Below, in pieces: positions 1 through 12,964 of a DNA stretch of 64,000 nt. The first letter of the stretch is position 1; each line of letters opens with the position of its first letter. The stretch is taken from assembly GCF_001625195.1 (NCBI RefSeq), contig NC_054391.1:620001-684000 (forward strand), in the 5' to 3' direction. The stretch comes from Drechmeria coniospora. Its lineage: Eukaryota > Ascomycota > Sordariomycetes > Hypocreales > Ophiocordycipitaceae. Under the pieces are notes generated by a model. It had not been told where the DNA came from and made no database searches. It was given only the letters and a program-made list of their open reading frames with translations. Made by a program: the position numbers and the translations under genes.

Positions 1-428
1 CTGGCGGGGTCCGGCTAAGCACTGCCCCCTCCAACCCCTCTACTGTTCCACAGTGATGTCAACACTCCCCCAAGCTCTCTGCTCCCCCCAAGCTCTCTGC
101 TCCCCTCTGCTTCCTCAAGCTCTCCTCTCCCACCCATCATCTTCTTGCCTTGGCCATCTCCTCCTCCTCAGCATATCTTTCACGTCTCGTGTTTACCTGA
201 GAAATCCATCAGCCAACGCGTCACTCTTAGCAGGCTACGCCCCGGCCGCTTCGCCCATCATACCTCTCCGTCCCGTCGGCCTCTGTCCTTCACCGTACCC
301 GACAAGCTCGGCAGAGGACGCATCGGCGGAATCCAATCCTCGGCCACGACACCTCGCAGAGTCCGCATGGCATCGCCGTGCCTCCCTTGCTAGCTTCGTC
401 ATTCATCGAGAGCCGCGTGCGTTCCGTC
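1..428. other. No gene seen (left edge, chitinase upstream region)
   Basis: The first 428 bases are pyrimidine-rich, with CT-rich runs near 60-180, and have several short open frames without recognisable protein. This looks like the 5' flank and leader of the chitinase gene that begins at 429. Confidence 0.5.
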
Positions 429-1753
429 ATGGGTGACGCGTCCTGTCGAGGCTACCGCTCCGTGGCCTACTTTGTGAACTGGCAGGTCCCCAGCCTGTCC
501 CGCGGCAAACGCCCGGCTGCTCATCTCCTCTCCTCTCAGGGCCATCTACGGACGCAAGCATTTCCCCCAAGATCTTCCCGTCGAGAATTTGACGCACATT
601 CTGTACGCCTTTGCCAACGTCCGCCCCGACACGAGCGAGGTGTGCGTCGACCCCTCCCCGCGCAGCAGGCAGAGTCTCGGACCCCCCTCGCTCATGCTCT
701 CGCAGGCACCTGACGGATGGCTGGGCCGACACCGACATCCACTGGGATGGTGACTCGTGGAACGACGCGGGCACCAACATGTACGGCTGCTTGAAGCAGC
801 TCAACCTCCACAAGAGGCGGAACCGAAACCTCAAGGTCCTGCTCTCCATCGGCGGCTGGACCTACAGCGCCAACTTCAAAACCCCCGCCGCCACGCCGCA
901 GGGTCGCGAGACCTTTGCCAAGAGCAGCCTCGAGCTTCTCAAGAACATGGGCTTCGACGGCCTCGACATCGACTGGGAGTATCCCCAGAATGCCGACGAG
1001 GCGAGGGACTTTGTCGAGCTCCTCGCCACCGTGCGCCGGGAGCTGGACGCCTACTCCCAGACGTTGGGCGGCGGCCACCGCTTCGAGCTCACCGTGGCCT
1101 GCCCCGCCGGAGCCCAAAACTACGGCAAGCTGGACCTCGCCGCCATGGATCGGCACCTCGACTTCTGGAACCTCATGGCGTACGACTACGCCGGCTCCTG
1201 GGATCAGCTCAGCGGACACCAGGCGAACCTGTACCCGAGCCCGGACAACCCCGCCTGCACGCCCTTCTCGACCGCCGCCGCCGTCGACTTTTACACGAGC
1301 CACGGCGTCGCCCCGGACAGAATCGTCGTCGGCATGCCCCTGTACGGACGTGCGTTTCAGAACACCGACGGCCTCGGGAAGCCGTACCAGGACGTTGGCG
1401 AAGGTACCTGGGAGCGGGGCGTTCACGATTTCAACAAGTTGCCTCTCGAAGGCGCGCAGGAGACGTACGACGAGCGTGCCGGCGCCACCTACTGCTACGA
1501 CGCACGGCAGCGGACGCTCGTCACTTACGACACGCCGCAGATGACGAGGGTCAAGGCCGAATTCATCAGGCAACGGGGCCTCGGCGGCGCCATGTGGTGG
1601 GAGAGCAGCGCCGACAAGGCCGGGCCCGACAGCTTGATCGGCGTGGCCGTCCAATGCCTGGGGGGTGCCGACGGGCTCCTGAAGCGAGACAACTGCATCG
1701 AGTACCCGCACACCAAGTACGACAACCTCCGGGCTGGCTTTCCCAACAATTGA
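429..1753 (+). CDS. GH18 chitinase, intracellular/unsignalled subgroup
   Basis: Endochitinase of glycoside hydrolase family 18, which cleaves beta-1,4 bonds of chitin. Exons by my reading are 429-481, 540-641 and 706-1753, giving 400 residues. The protein shows the SxGG-type strand (LLSIGGW) and the catalytic motif [10 protein letters not shown] with the acid/base Glu near residue 143, then the MAYDYAG and GMPLYGRAF barrel strands and a C-terminal GAMWWE strand, all in family order. No N-terminal signal peptide is visible: the protein begins [18 protein letters not shown], so it is probably intracellular or released by lysis, as in some chit42-related fungal paralogs. The first intron appears to be GC-AG, since only that junction restores the conserved NWAIYGR. 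The second intron is GT-AG. There is no chitin-binding module. Confidence is high for family and moderate for exon 1. Confidence 0.9.
482..539 (+). other. Probable GC-AG intron 1 of the chitinase
   Basis: Splicing TG|GCAGGT to CTCAG|G joins exon 1 to exon 2 as W-A-I-Y-G-R, the expected family sequence. The nearby GT at 486 would shift exon 2 out of its conserved frame, and no alternative AG corrects this. Confidence 0.7.
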
Positions 1754-2399
1754 TGCGATCGACCACCCAACGGCATGGCCAAACACACCTATGCCACTCG
1801 ACGTAGGTGCCGTCAAGGATGGCCCCGTGCATGTGCCTGCTGCAGCATCTACAGGTGCCGGACGGTACACCTACATGTGACGGAGCACGGGTACCCAGCA
1901 TGATACCCAGAGTCGTTGGTTTCCAGCCGCCGTGTCCATCCCCCTGCTTGCACCCTGCTTGCACCCTGCTTGCACATCTGAGCTTGCGTGCCTCTCGACT
2001 CCGATACAAGCTACGAGGCGATGGTGGACGCTTAACAGGCAGCGTGTGCCAGCAGGTGTGGAATTCCTACTTCATATCAATCATTATTATCATCATCGAC
2101 TGTGTGAAATTGCGTGTTGATGCCTTGCACTGAGACGGTTATCGATTGCCCCGCCATAAACTGAACAGCAATCTTATCAGCACGTGACACCGCACAACAG
2201 CGGCACCCAAGATTCATCAATTCGTCGCTTGGTCCGTGCGCCCGGCTTGACGGAGCGACTGGGAAAAATTTCACGAGGCGAAAAAAGGCTTGAGCGGAAA
2301 ATCTCGAGGCACCTCGCAACGACGAAAAAGTCCCTTCGACCGACCCCCGTCAGCAGTCAGACTCTTCGGCACGGCAAGGCCTGGCGACGACATCTCACC
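1754..2399. other. Intergenic, chitinase 3' flank and NOP56 promoter
   Basis: No coding region is seen. An AT-rich ATT/ATC run lies near 2078-2100, a CACGTG at 2181-2186, and an A/T-rich AAAAATTT block at 2264-2271 close to the NOP56 start. Confidence 0.5.
2264..2271 (+). promoter_or_regulatory. RRPE-like AAAAATTT element upstream of NOP56
   Basis: GAAAAATTTC lies about 130 bases upstream of the NOP56 ATG. The rRNA-processing element of ascomycete ribosome-biogenesis genes has the core AAAAWTTT, and NOP56 belongs to that regulon. The assignment is an inference from motif and gene function. Confidence 0.35.
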
Positions 2400-4049
2400 A
2401 TGTCACACATCGACTACGCCCTCTTCGAGGCCCCCGTCGGCTATGCCGTCTTCAAGATCGTCCACCAGGCCGACGCCGTGGGCCTCAAGCTGAAGGAGGT
2501 CCAGCAGGCCTCGGTCGACCTCGCCAAGTTTGGCAAGATGGTCAAGCTCATGAACTTTACTCCCTTTGAGTGCGTGGATGCCATTCCGCTTGCCCCCTCT
2601 CATTCGTCGATTCGGGGGAGCTGACAGCCTGCGGCAGCGGCCACGCCGACGCCATCCACAACATCAACGAGGTGTCCGAAGGCATCTGCACCGACTTCCT
2701 CAAGTCCGTCCTCGAGCTCAACCTCCCCAAGACGAGCGGCAAGAAGAGCAAGGTCGTCTTGGGCGTCACGGAGAAGAACCTGGCCGGTGCCATCAAGGCC
2801 GAGTTCCCCGGCCTCGAGTGCGAGACGGCCGACACCAACCAGATCGTGGCCGACGTCATCCGCGGCATCCGTCTACACGCCGAGAAGCTCATCGACGGCC
2901 TCAGCGCCGGCGACATCGAAAAGGCCTGCCTCGGCATGGCGCACGCCTACTCGCGCGCCAAGGTCAAGTTCAGCGCGACGCGCAACGACAACCACATCAT
3001 CCAGGCCAGCGCCATCATCGACACCCAGGACAAGAGCCTCAACCAGTTCCTCATGCGCGTCAGGGAGTGGTACGGCTGGCACTTTCCCGAGCTCGTCAAG
3101 ATTGTCTCGGACAACCTGACGTACGCCAAGCTCGTCCTGGCCATCGGCAACAAGAAGACGTTGACCGACGACAAGGTCCACGAGCTCGCCGCCCTGCTCG
3201 AGGAGGATGGGAACAAGGCCCAGGCCATCGTCGACGCCGCCAAGGTGTCCATGGGAACCGACGTCTCGGACGAGGATCTCCAGATCATGCTCGGCCTCAC
3301 CCGCAACGTCGTCAAGCAGGCCGAGAACCGGCAGCTGACGTCGAGCTACCTCAACAGCAAGATGGGATCGGTCGCGCCCAACCTGCAGGCCCTCATCGGC
3401 ACCACCGTCGGCGCCCGCCTCATCTCGCAGGCCGGCTCCCTCAACAGCCTGTCCAAGGCGCCCGCCTCGACGCTGCAGATCATGGGCGCCGAGAAGGCCC
3501 TGTTCCGCGCGCTCAAGAGCAAGAGCAACACGCCCAAGTACGGCATCATCTATCACAGCAGCTTCATCGGCAAGGCCTCGGCCCGCGACAAGGGCCGCAT
3601 ATCGAGGTACGTCGCCAACAAGTGCAGCATGGCCTGCCGCATCGACAACTTCTCCATGGAGCCGACGACGCGCTTCGGCGAGGCGTTCAAGGAGCAGGTC
3701 AACGACCGCCTCGAGTTCTACGCCACGGGCAAGAAGCCCTCCAAGAACGCCGACGTCATGGTACGTGCCTCGTCCCCGAACGCGGGGTGGCGGGTGAATG
3801 CTGACTCGTGCGCAGAAGGCCGTCATCGCTCGGACGGATGCCGAGAAGGAGGACGACGAGATGGTCGACGCTCCCGAGCCCGCGTCGGCGAAGAAGGCGA
3901 AGAAGGAGAAGAAGGAGAAGAAGGAAAAGTCCAAGGACAAGAAGCGCAAGCGCGACGAGGAAGAGGCCGCCCCGACGCCCGTCAAGGACGACGACGGCGA
4001 GAAGAAGAAGAAGAAGAAGCGCAAGTCCAAGGCGGCTGATGACGAGTAG
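2400..4049 (+). CDS. NOP56: Nucleolar protein Nop56, box C/D snoRNP core protein
   Basis: Core protein of box C/D snoRNPs, which guide 2'-O-methylation and pre-rRNA processing in the nucleolus together with Nop58, fibrillarin and Snu13. Exons are 2400-2569, 2638-3760 and 3816-4049, giving 508 residues, the usual size. The N-terminal NOP5NT region starts MSHIDYALFEAPVGYAVFKI, which separates it from Nop58 (MSLFIL...). The central coiled coil and Nop domain follow (APNLQALIGTTVGARLISQA and MGAEKALFRAL), and the C-terminal tail after residue about 430 is a KKE/KKD-rich nucleolar tail with long lysine and acidic runs. Both introns are GT-AG; intron 2 falls just before the charged tail. The next gene is far downstream. 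Confidence 0.95.
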
Positions 4050-5182
4050 AGCTCGGGCACCGGCGTCGGGACGACCGCCCTTTCGTCGTATTCCCGGCGG
4101 CATCCGGAGACGCATGCCCCACGGTGCCCGAAGGCGCCGCGGAGGCGGGAGCCCTGCGAGGATACCCCGAGGTCGAAGCTCTCGACGAAGCGGTCGAGGA
4201 AGCGCGGCCGACGTGTCGCAAGGGCAGATGCAAGAACGCTGCGGAGCCAGCACGGTCACCTGTGAACTGGAGGCCGGCCAACGGCAACGCGGCGCAGGGG
4301 TCGGGGGGGGGGGCATCGATGGCCATGTACAGCATCTGACGTCGCTTTCACCACGGGTGTTGCCATTTTGCTTAAGGAGTTGCAGGATAGGCTGTGGCGT
4401 TTTGGGGGCATCTAGGCTTGTATTTTCGCTTTGATGTATGGATCATGTAGTTTTTTGCATGTTCCGCAGATGCCGATACAAACGGCCGACCAGCACGTCA
4501 CGGTCGGCTTTCACGTCCCCTCCAGGATCGCGAGTGTCCGTATGCAACATGTAAATGCATCTCACGATGTGGCCTTGGTGGCAAACGCCGCCGTGGTTCG
4601 TTGTGCGCGTACAAGTCAAGATGGGCTTGTCAAGATGGGCTTGTCAAGATTGGCTTGTCCCGTGCATTAACCCGCCGAGGAATATTGCATGATGCGCATT
4701 CTGCACGAGTCGGCGCTGTTGAATCGGTTGACAATACGCCGCCGGCGTAGCAGCAAAGACCATGATTCACATGGCCAAGGACGCAAAAGACATCACGACA
4801 CGCGAGGCAGTGGCAGCAAGGACCATGATTCACCTGAGCAAGGACGCAAAAGACATCACGACACGAGACGCAGTGGCAGCAAAGACCATGATTTACGTGA
4901 GAAGGACGCAAAAGACATCACGACAGTAGAGGCAGTGGCAGCAAAGACCATGATTCACGTGAGCAAGGACGCAAAAGACATCTTGACACGAGAGGCAGTG
5001 ACAGCAAAGACCATGATTCAGGTGACCAAGGACGCAAAAGACATCACGACGCGAGAGACAATCAATCAGCCAGTCAAGCATCCATTCCGAAGCTCCGGAT
5101 AAGCTCTATGCTACATCAACGCCGTTGCGCGCTGTCATAGCCCAGCCGTACACCGTCCCAACCCAAAATCCATGCCATGCGT
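4050..5182. other. Intergenic with a 63-bp minisatellite
   Basis: This stretch is the NOP56 3' flank followed by the 63-bp tandem array listed separately, then the UBI3 3' side. No convincing gene is visible. A G9 run lies near 4303-4313. Confidence 0.5.
4750..5060. repeat. 63-bp minisatellite, about five copies
   Basis: Copies start near 4750, 4813, 4876, 4938 and 5001, each beginning with a form of GCAGCAAAGACCATGATTCA. The period is 63 bp except copy 3, which is 62 bp because of a one-base deletion. In one frame each unit reads as a 21-residue repeat (AAKTMIHVSKDAKDITTREAV-like, shown here only as its consensus flavour), open over the first three copies before the deletion shifts it. No start codon precedes the array in that frame, so I do not call a gene. 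Confidence 0.85.
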
Positions 5183-6232
<1,050 letters not shown>

Positions 6233-6934
6233 ATGGTCAAGAAGAGAAAGAACAAGTAGGACCTCTCCCCCGAGCCGAAGCTCCGCCTCGCACCGATTCT
6301 TGGGTCGAGTGTCGAGGGTCGTCGAGGTCGTCGAGGCCGTCGAGGCCATCGAGGCCGCTCATCAAGAACGCGTTGCTGACTCGAAACCTGCAGCGGCCGC
6401 AACAAGAAGGGCCGCGGCCATGTCAAGCCCATCCGCTGCAGCAACTGCTCGCGCTGCACGCCCAAGGACAAGGCGATCAAGAGATTCACCATCCGCAACA
6501 TGGTCGAGTCCGCCGCCATCCGTACGTTGGCCGAGTCGCCCGAGGCCGTCCGTCACTGACCCAACTCGCAGGTGACATCTCCGATGCCTCCGTCTTCGCC
6601 GAGTACACGGTCCCCAAGATGTACCTGAAGCTGCAGTACTGTGTCTCTTGCGCCATCCACGGCAAGATTGTCCGGTACGTTGTCCTTCCGATGAAGTCTG
6701 ACAACTGCGCCCTCGCGGCGTATGTGCTTCGGATGAACCTTGGTCGTAGCCGGGAGACGATGCCGCCGACGATGTCGAGCCGTCGAGCGGCAGCTTGGTG
6801 CGTCAAAGTCCACATGCTAACGGCGAATTTGCAGTGTCCGATCTCGCGTGGGCCGCCGCAACCGTGCTCCCCCGCCCCGTGTCCGCTACAACAAGGACGG
6901 CAAGAAGATTGTGCCCACGACCCCCAAGGCTTAA
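6233..6934 (+). CDS. RPS26: 40S ribosomal protein eS26
   Basis: Small-subunit protein eS26, at the mRNA exit site of the 40S subunit. Four exons: 6233-6255, 6394-6521, 6572-6674 and 6835-6934, giving 117 residues. The protein begins [17 protein letters not shown], contains the four zinc-binding cysteines (RCSNCSRC and YCVSCAIH) and ends with the conserved tail VPTTPKA. The three GT-AG introns are 138, 50 and 160 nt. Intron 1 comes after only 23 coding bases and holds a GTCGAGG-type short repeat (about 6310-6360). Early introns of this kind are typical of fungal ribosomal-protein genes. The gene is divergent from UBI3. Confidence 0.96.
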
Positions 6935-8285
6935 GCGGGCATGATGACTGGGATGGAGTCTGGTTGGGTTTACGTCTGCATTCAAAACGGGATTTAGATG
7001 AACAACTTTTGAGAATCGGAACAGATTCGCATCAATCGGACTACGTCTTGGCATTTACCTCGTGGCGTGAACGTGATGCAGTTGGGGGACCTCGTGGTGT
7101 GATGGAAATGCCGTCTTGTCTACTCGGGAGAGCCACGGAGCGTCACCGTCCCTGGTTTGTACGAGCATATGTCGGACACGTTGTGATGCTTGGCTGTCCC
7201 CGATCACCTGATGCGATGTGTGGCCATGCAGAGTAGCACAAGGTCGGGCATGGCAGGTCTTGTGCCGTGACTTGACGTTTCTATTCGCAGGGCATGAACC
7301 CCCTAGTTTGCATGTTCATTCTACTTGTACATGCATGATTGTCCGTCGCTAATCTATCGAGCTGTGGATTGGAATATGTTGGGATTGCCCTCGTTCGATC
7401 TGTGCGCCTATAATTGAGAAATGTCATAATTTGGCGGGAATCTCCGTCACGGTATGTCAGCTCTGTGATACAGAGAGGGAATGTCTATTTATTTTACTAT
7501 GGTTGTGGATTTCGTAATGGAGAGTTGATAGACAGTTGAAGTTCGCGATGTTGTTTACTTGGCAACCATCATTGCAAATTTCCAATGTATATCGAGCCCC
7601 ATCGCCACATCATCCCTGTCCAACTCAGACTGTGACTTACCAGGAGTAGCTTCTGGGACTAGGAAACACGATCAGAATGATAAAAAAGTAGAATCCGTCT
7701 GTCATAGTCATAAGAACACGGGAGAAATCCAAAGACAGGCTGGATTCTGGTGAAGGCGAGTGGTATAGGGTAGGTCGCCTTGCGTCGAAGAACTTGTACT
7801 TACAGTACAGTGCCGTAGTAAAATACTAAGCACTGTACATTCAGTGTAGAGTACAGTGATAGTGTACAGTGCTAATATGACTCCGCGCACTTTGGTACGG
7901 AGTTTCGTTCAAACATCAACCTCTTGTTCACGCGCGAACCAGCTATAATCTGCCCCCTTTGCGCAGTAAACCATTCAATACGAGTTTCACAGAGTCTAAC
8001 CGTCGTGATATCCACGTCTCTCTCAAGTCAATGTAGCGAAATAGCGTCATTATTTCTCGAGTCAAGGAGGAGACTCTTCGGAGGAGACTCCTTCGGAGGC
8101 AACGCCAACGAATAGTCTCGCATCGGCCGACCGCTCGCCGGCTTCTGGTGTCGTCACAGCAAATGATGCATCATCAATCGTATCTTCCAAATTCAAGCCG
8201 GAATCATTGTACATGCACGCAAACCCCATCATCATCGTAAACGTGCACGGGAGCCGTCCGATCCCTGCACGACCATGTCTACCCT
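6935..8285. other. Intergenic, AT-richer, no gene seen
   Basis: This is the RPS26 3' flank and the convergent SMC4 3' side. The stretch 7260-8060 is clearly richer in A/T than coding DNA. Near 7795-7885 there are several GTACAGT/ACTGTAC pieces of the dispersed short-motif type. An imperfect 13-base repeat (GGAGACTCYTCGG) lies near 8068-8095. The open frames are short and unlike any protein I know. Confidence 0.5.
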
Positions 8286-11200
8286 TCACCGCATCGCGAG
8301 CGTCGTCGACTGTCCCGGCCCCGGAGGTCGCTGCGAGGGCGCCGGCTGCGGCCGCGAGATGTAGTCGCGGTTTTCAATCGTCACGCTCTTGGTCATGTGG
8401 TTGACCTTGTAGACGCCGACGAGACGCGCGGCCAGCTCAAACATGTTGTTGCGCAGCGAGATGACGACAAACTGCGCGTTCTTCGTCCGCTCCTTGATGT
8501 AGTTGGCGACGATGGAGACCTGTCGCGCTCGTCGTTAGCGGGTGGACGACCACAAGAGAAGGGACCGGCGGCCCGGGGGTCCATGCTTACGTTTCTAAAG
8601 TCGAGGGCGGCGTCGATCTCGTCCATGACGTACAGCGGCGTCGGCTTGTAGTGGTGCAGGGCGAAGACGAGGGCCAGGCTGCTCAGTGTCTTCTCGCCGC
8701 CCGACAGGTTGCCAATGTTCTTCCAGCTCTTCTTCGGCGGCATCACGCTGAAGAGGATGCCCTCGCTGAAGGGGTCGAGGCTGTCGACGAGCTCGAGCTC
8801 GGCGTTGCCGCCCATGGTGATCATCTGGTACATCTCCTTGAGCCGCAGCGAGATGGTGCTGAAGCCCTCCATGAAGCCCTCGAGCCGCATCCGTCGCAGG
8901 TCGTCGCACCGCTTCTTGGCCGAGTCGCGCTGGGCGATGGCCGACTGGAGGTCCGACGAGCGCGCCGCGTGCTCCTCGACCCTGCGACGGTACTCGGCCA
9001 GCACGCCGAGGTCGACGCTGACGTTTTGCGTCTTCTCCTCCAACGCCGCAATCTCGCTCTTGAGCCCATCCTTGCTCATGTCCGCGAGCTCGTCGGGCGT
9101 GTATCTCGGCAGCTCCCGCAGATCATGGCCCGCACCGGCGTCGGCGTCGTCCTCTTGGCATGGCGCGTCGGCCATCTCGACGTCGTCAGCCATCTCGACA
9201 TCGTCGGCCATCTCGACATCGTCGGCCATCTCGACATCGTCCGCCTCCTCGACCTTGGCCGCGGGCTCGCCGATGAGATCCTCGATTATGTGCAGCGCCA
9301 GCTTCGACAGCTTATCGTCCCAGTAGCGCAGCCGTTTCTGATTCTCCGCCAGCGTCTTCTGGCCCTCCTCGAGCTTGTTGCGAATTTCAATCTCAAAGGC
9401 GCGGCATTCGTTGAGCCCCGACGTCTTCTCGTCGAGCTCCTTCTTGACCGACGCGAGCTCTTCCTTCTTGGACCCGAGGCCCTCCTCGGCCTCCTCGACG
9501 AGCGCCCTGAGCTCGTCGGCCCTCTCGCCTTGGTGGCCGATGTCGTCCTGCAGCTTCTCGAGCTCCCTGGCGGCCGCCTCCCGATCCTTGTTCGCCTTGG
9601 CCATGTCCTTGGCGAGCTTGCCCTTTTGCTTCTCCGCCTTGGCTCGTCGGACCTCGGCGCTCGAGAGCTCGTCGTTGTGCGAGCTGATGTCCTCCTTGAG
9701 CCCGTCCACCTTGGCCCGCTGCGCCCGCAGCTTCTCGCCGCCAACCTCCATGATCTTGTCCTGCAGCGCCTTGATCTCCTCCTCGACGCTCGCCGTCTCG
9801 CCCCGAATGCCGTCGATCTCGCCGCCGAGCTTGGCCATCTCCCTCTCCAGCGCCTGGATGCGGCTCGAGTCCGACGCCGACGGTTGGTGCTCCTTGCTGA
9901 CCTCCTTGATCCGACGTTGGACGTCGGCAAGGTTCCGCGTCGCGCTCTCGATCTCGAGGCCAATCTTTTGCATCTTGGTGTCGAGCTGCGGCATCTGAGC
10001 CTTCAGCTCCCGGAGCCTGCCGTCGCACTCCCGCTGGTACTCTTGAAATTCCTGAAACTTGGCCTCCCACGTGTCTCGATCCTCCTCGAGCTTGGCGACG
10101 TTCTCCTTGGTCGTGTCGGCGACGAGCTTGGCCGACATGAGCCCCTTCTTGACGGTCGAGCCGCCGCCGGACATGGTGCCGGACTTGTCGATGAGCTCGC
10201 CGTCGAGCGTCACGACGCGCCACCTCTTGGCGCCGTAGGCGATGCGGTTCGCCTGGGCGAGGTCGGCGGCGACGAGGGTGTCCTGCATCGCGTGGTAGAA
10301 GGCGGGCCGGAACCGATCCTCCTTGGCCTTGACGAGGTCGAAGAGCCGAGGCGCGTTCTCGGGCGTCTGCATCGGCGACATGTCACGGGCCCTGAGCTTG
10401 TCGAGGCAGATGAAGTTGCCGCGGCCGAGGTTGTTCTTCCTCAGGTACTCGATGCACTGCTGGCCGGCCTCGACCGTTTCCGTCACGAAGTTGTCGAGGG
10501 CGCCGCAGGCCGTCGAGACCGCCACGTCGTACTTTTGGTCGATGGTGCCCAGGTTTCCCAGACGGCCCTGGAAGCCGTCGATGCGACCCGACTCCCGCAT
10601 GCGGACGAGGGCCGTCAGCACGTTGCCGCGCGTCTGGCTGCTGGCGAGGCTCGAGCGAGCCTCGTCGGCCTTTTGCCGCGCGTTGGAGATTTTCGACCGG
10701 AACTTGGGCTCCTGGGCCGCGAGCACCTCGAGCTCCGACTCGAGCTTCTCCGCTTCCTTGAGCAGCTTGGCCTTCTCCGCCTCGCACTCCTTGAGCTCCT
10801 CGACCTTGGCCGCCTTGCCGTCCTCGGTCGAGGCGAGCTTTGCTCGGAGCTCCTCGAGCGCGACGGCGCCGGCGTTGGCCTTTTCTTGGAGGATGGCCAT
10901 CTCGCTCTCGGCGACGGCGATGGCCGACTGCTTCTGGTTGATCTTTTCCACCCACGGCTCCAGCGACTTTTGCTTGCTCGCAATCTGGTCGGAAAACGCC
11001 TGCGTCTTTCCCTTGAGGCCGTCTCGGATCTTGGCGAGCTCGGCCTCCTCGGACTTGACTCGCTCCTCGAGGTCGGCGACCTGCTGGGTTCGATCCTCAA
11101 TGTCCCGGCCGCACTCGTCGATGGTCTCGTCCGCCTCGGCCGTCGACGTCTGGGCGTTGCCGATGGTCTTGTCCAGCTTTTTCCTCTTGTCCTCGAGGAA

Positions 11201-12793
11201 CTTTTGCTTCTCGTCGAACTTGACCCTCTCCTGCTCAAACTTGGCCACCTCCTGGACGAGAGCCTGGGTTTGCTTCTCCTGCGCCTCAAACTCCTTGCTG
11301 CCCTTGGCATATCTCTTGCCGAGGTCCTTGATGACCTGCTCGCTGCCGTCGTGCTTCTCGAGTTCCTCGTCAAGCTGGGCTTGCATCCGTCCGATGGACT
11401 CCTCCGTGACGGCGATGGTGTCGCCGCACTCGTAAAGGTGGAGCTGGTACAGCGCCGACTGCTTCGTCGCGAGCTCGTTCTCGTCCCTGATGTAGGCGAG
11501 CGCCTTTTCCTTCTTGTCCTCGAGGCTGTGCTTTTCCTTTTCCACGTGCTGGACGCGGCCGCTCTTTTCCATGCAAATTTCGTTGAGCGTCTCCACCTCC
11601 GTCGCCGCCTCCTCGATGGGCGTCTTGTACCTCGAGGTTCCGATGATGTCTTCGAGGTACTCGAGGAGGCCGTCGTCGTGCTCGCTGGCCGCCTTTGGCT
11701 TCATTTGCGCGATCGACTCGACCTCGCCCTGGAGGATGAGGAATCGCTTGTGATCCAGGTCGACGCCGCGGTCGCGAAGGAGGGTGGTGACGGTGGTGAA
11801 GTTGGACTCCCTGCCGTTGATGTAGTATCTGCTCGAGTTGTTCTTGAAGGCCTTTCGAGAGATGATGAGGGCGGAATCCGGCACGACCTCGTGGCCGCCG
11901 GCGGGCAGGTCCACGACCTCTTGAAAATGGACCTCGACCTCGCAAAAGTCGAGGCTCGGATGCTGGGCCGAGTTGTGGATGAGGGCGGATATCTTGCCCT
12001 GACGCATCTTGCTGGCTCGGAAGCCGAAGACGAAGAGCAGGGAGTCGATGACGTTGGACTTGCCGGATCCGTTGGGGCCGACGACGGAGGAGAAGGAGGC
12101 GTGGAAGGGACCGACCTCTTGGCGGCCGGCGTAGCTCTTGAAGTTGTTGAGGATGAGGTAGGTGAGGACGGTTCGAGGCTTCGGCGCCGTCGCATCCTCG
12201 ACGGCGGGCGCTATCGTCACCGTTCGCTGCTTGAGCACGATGTCGATGGGACGATCCAAGACGGCGTCGAAGGGCTTGATGGGCTTGACGGCCGCCTGCG
12301 TCGTTTCGTCGGCCGCCTGCGTGTTCACGCTGGCCGTGGTGATGTCGGCGAGGGGTGAGCCGTGGGCCGTCGTCGCCTCCGGGGACAAGGGCGCTCTGGG
12401 CGTCGGGGGAGCGAGGCTGGGAGCGGCCGCCATGGAAGCCCGCGGCGCCGTGCTCGTACGCCTCGAGGGCCAGGATTTTTTCGGCGGATCGGCCTGCTCC
12501 GACTTGATCGTCCGGTCCGCATCCAGCAACTGACTGCTCTCCGCCGCCGCCGTCGAAAGCTTCTTTGGCCGTCCCCGGGGACGTGGTGCAACGGTGGCGG
12601 CGGCGGCTAGGGAGAGACGACCCCGCGTCGTCCGCCGTCGGGGGCTTCTCGTCGGTTCTGGGGTATAGTCTTCCTCGTCGTCGACGGGAGCTCTGGTTGT
12701 GTTTGCTATTTCGTCCTCATCGTCGGAATCGATGATGGCTGCTCGCCTTGTTGCGGCGCGTCGTGACGGCCGAACGGGGGTAGCGGCCGACAT
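8286..12793 (-). CDS. SMC4: Condensin subunit Smc4
   Basis: ATPase subunit of condensin, which pairs with Smc2 to compact mitotic chromosomes. Minus-strand exons are 12793-8591 and 8519-8286, giving 1478 residues. Order: a basic, low-complexity N-terminus (about 1-200), Walker A GPNGSGKSN near residue 240, a long coiled coil, the SMC hinge (about 740-875, with GRIDGFQGRLGNLG and SGTMSGGG), a second coiled coil, signature LSGGEKTLSSL near 1365 and Walker B PLYVMDEIDAALD near 1390. LTYLILNNFKSYAG and the flanking sequence favour Smc4 over other SMCs. The 71-nt intron (8520-8590) falls just after DFRN, between Walker B and the final VSIVANYIKERT segment. I start at the MSAATPVRP methionine; the frame stays open upstream but lacks family similarity. 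An 18-bp repeat is embedded in the C-terminal coiled coil. Confidence 0.95.
9169..9243 (-). repeat. In-frame 18-bp repeat in SMC4 encoding ADDVEM units
   Basis: About four copies of an 18-bp unit encode the six-residue acidic unit ADDVEM in the second coiled-coil half of Smc4. Being a multiple of three it keeps frame and is likely polymorphic in length. Confidence 0.85.
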
Positions 12794-12964
12794 TTCGTCG
12801 CCTCCGTCGAACCAAGGCAGACAAGGGTACGAGGGAAGCAGATGAAGGCAACGAAAAGGGTAGCGGCGAGGACGTTTGACGCGTCGCAGGCCGTGAGGAG
12901 CTGAGCTGGAGTTGAGGTTCCAAAGGACAAGATGTCCCCGCGTCGCTGGGCAATGGGCTTTTTG

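Noticed and set aside
53..436. 127-residue open frame before the chitinase
   Set aside because: Low-complexity leader sequence, overlaps the chitinase start, no domain.
6675..6834. Possible box C/D snoRNA in RPS26 intron 3 (two GATGA-like boxes)
   Set aside because: No properly placed D box or terminal stem.
8651..12358. Very long plus-strand open frame opposite SMC4
   Set aside because: Leucine-rich mirror of the SMC4 coding strand; SMC4 is certain.
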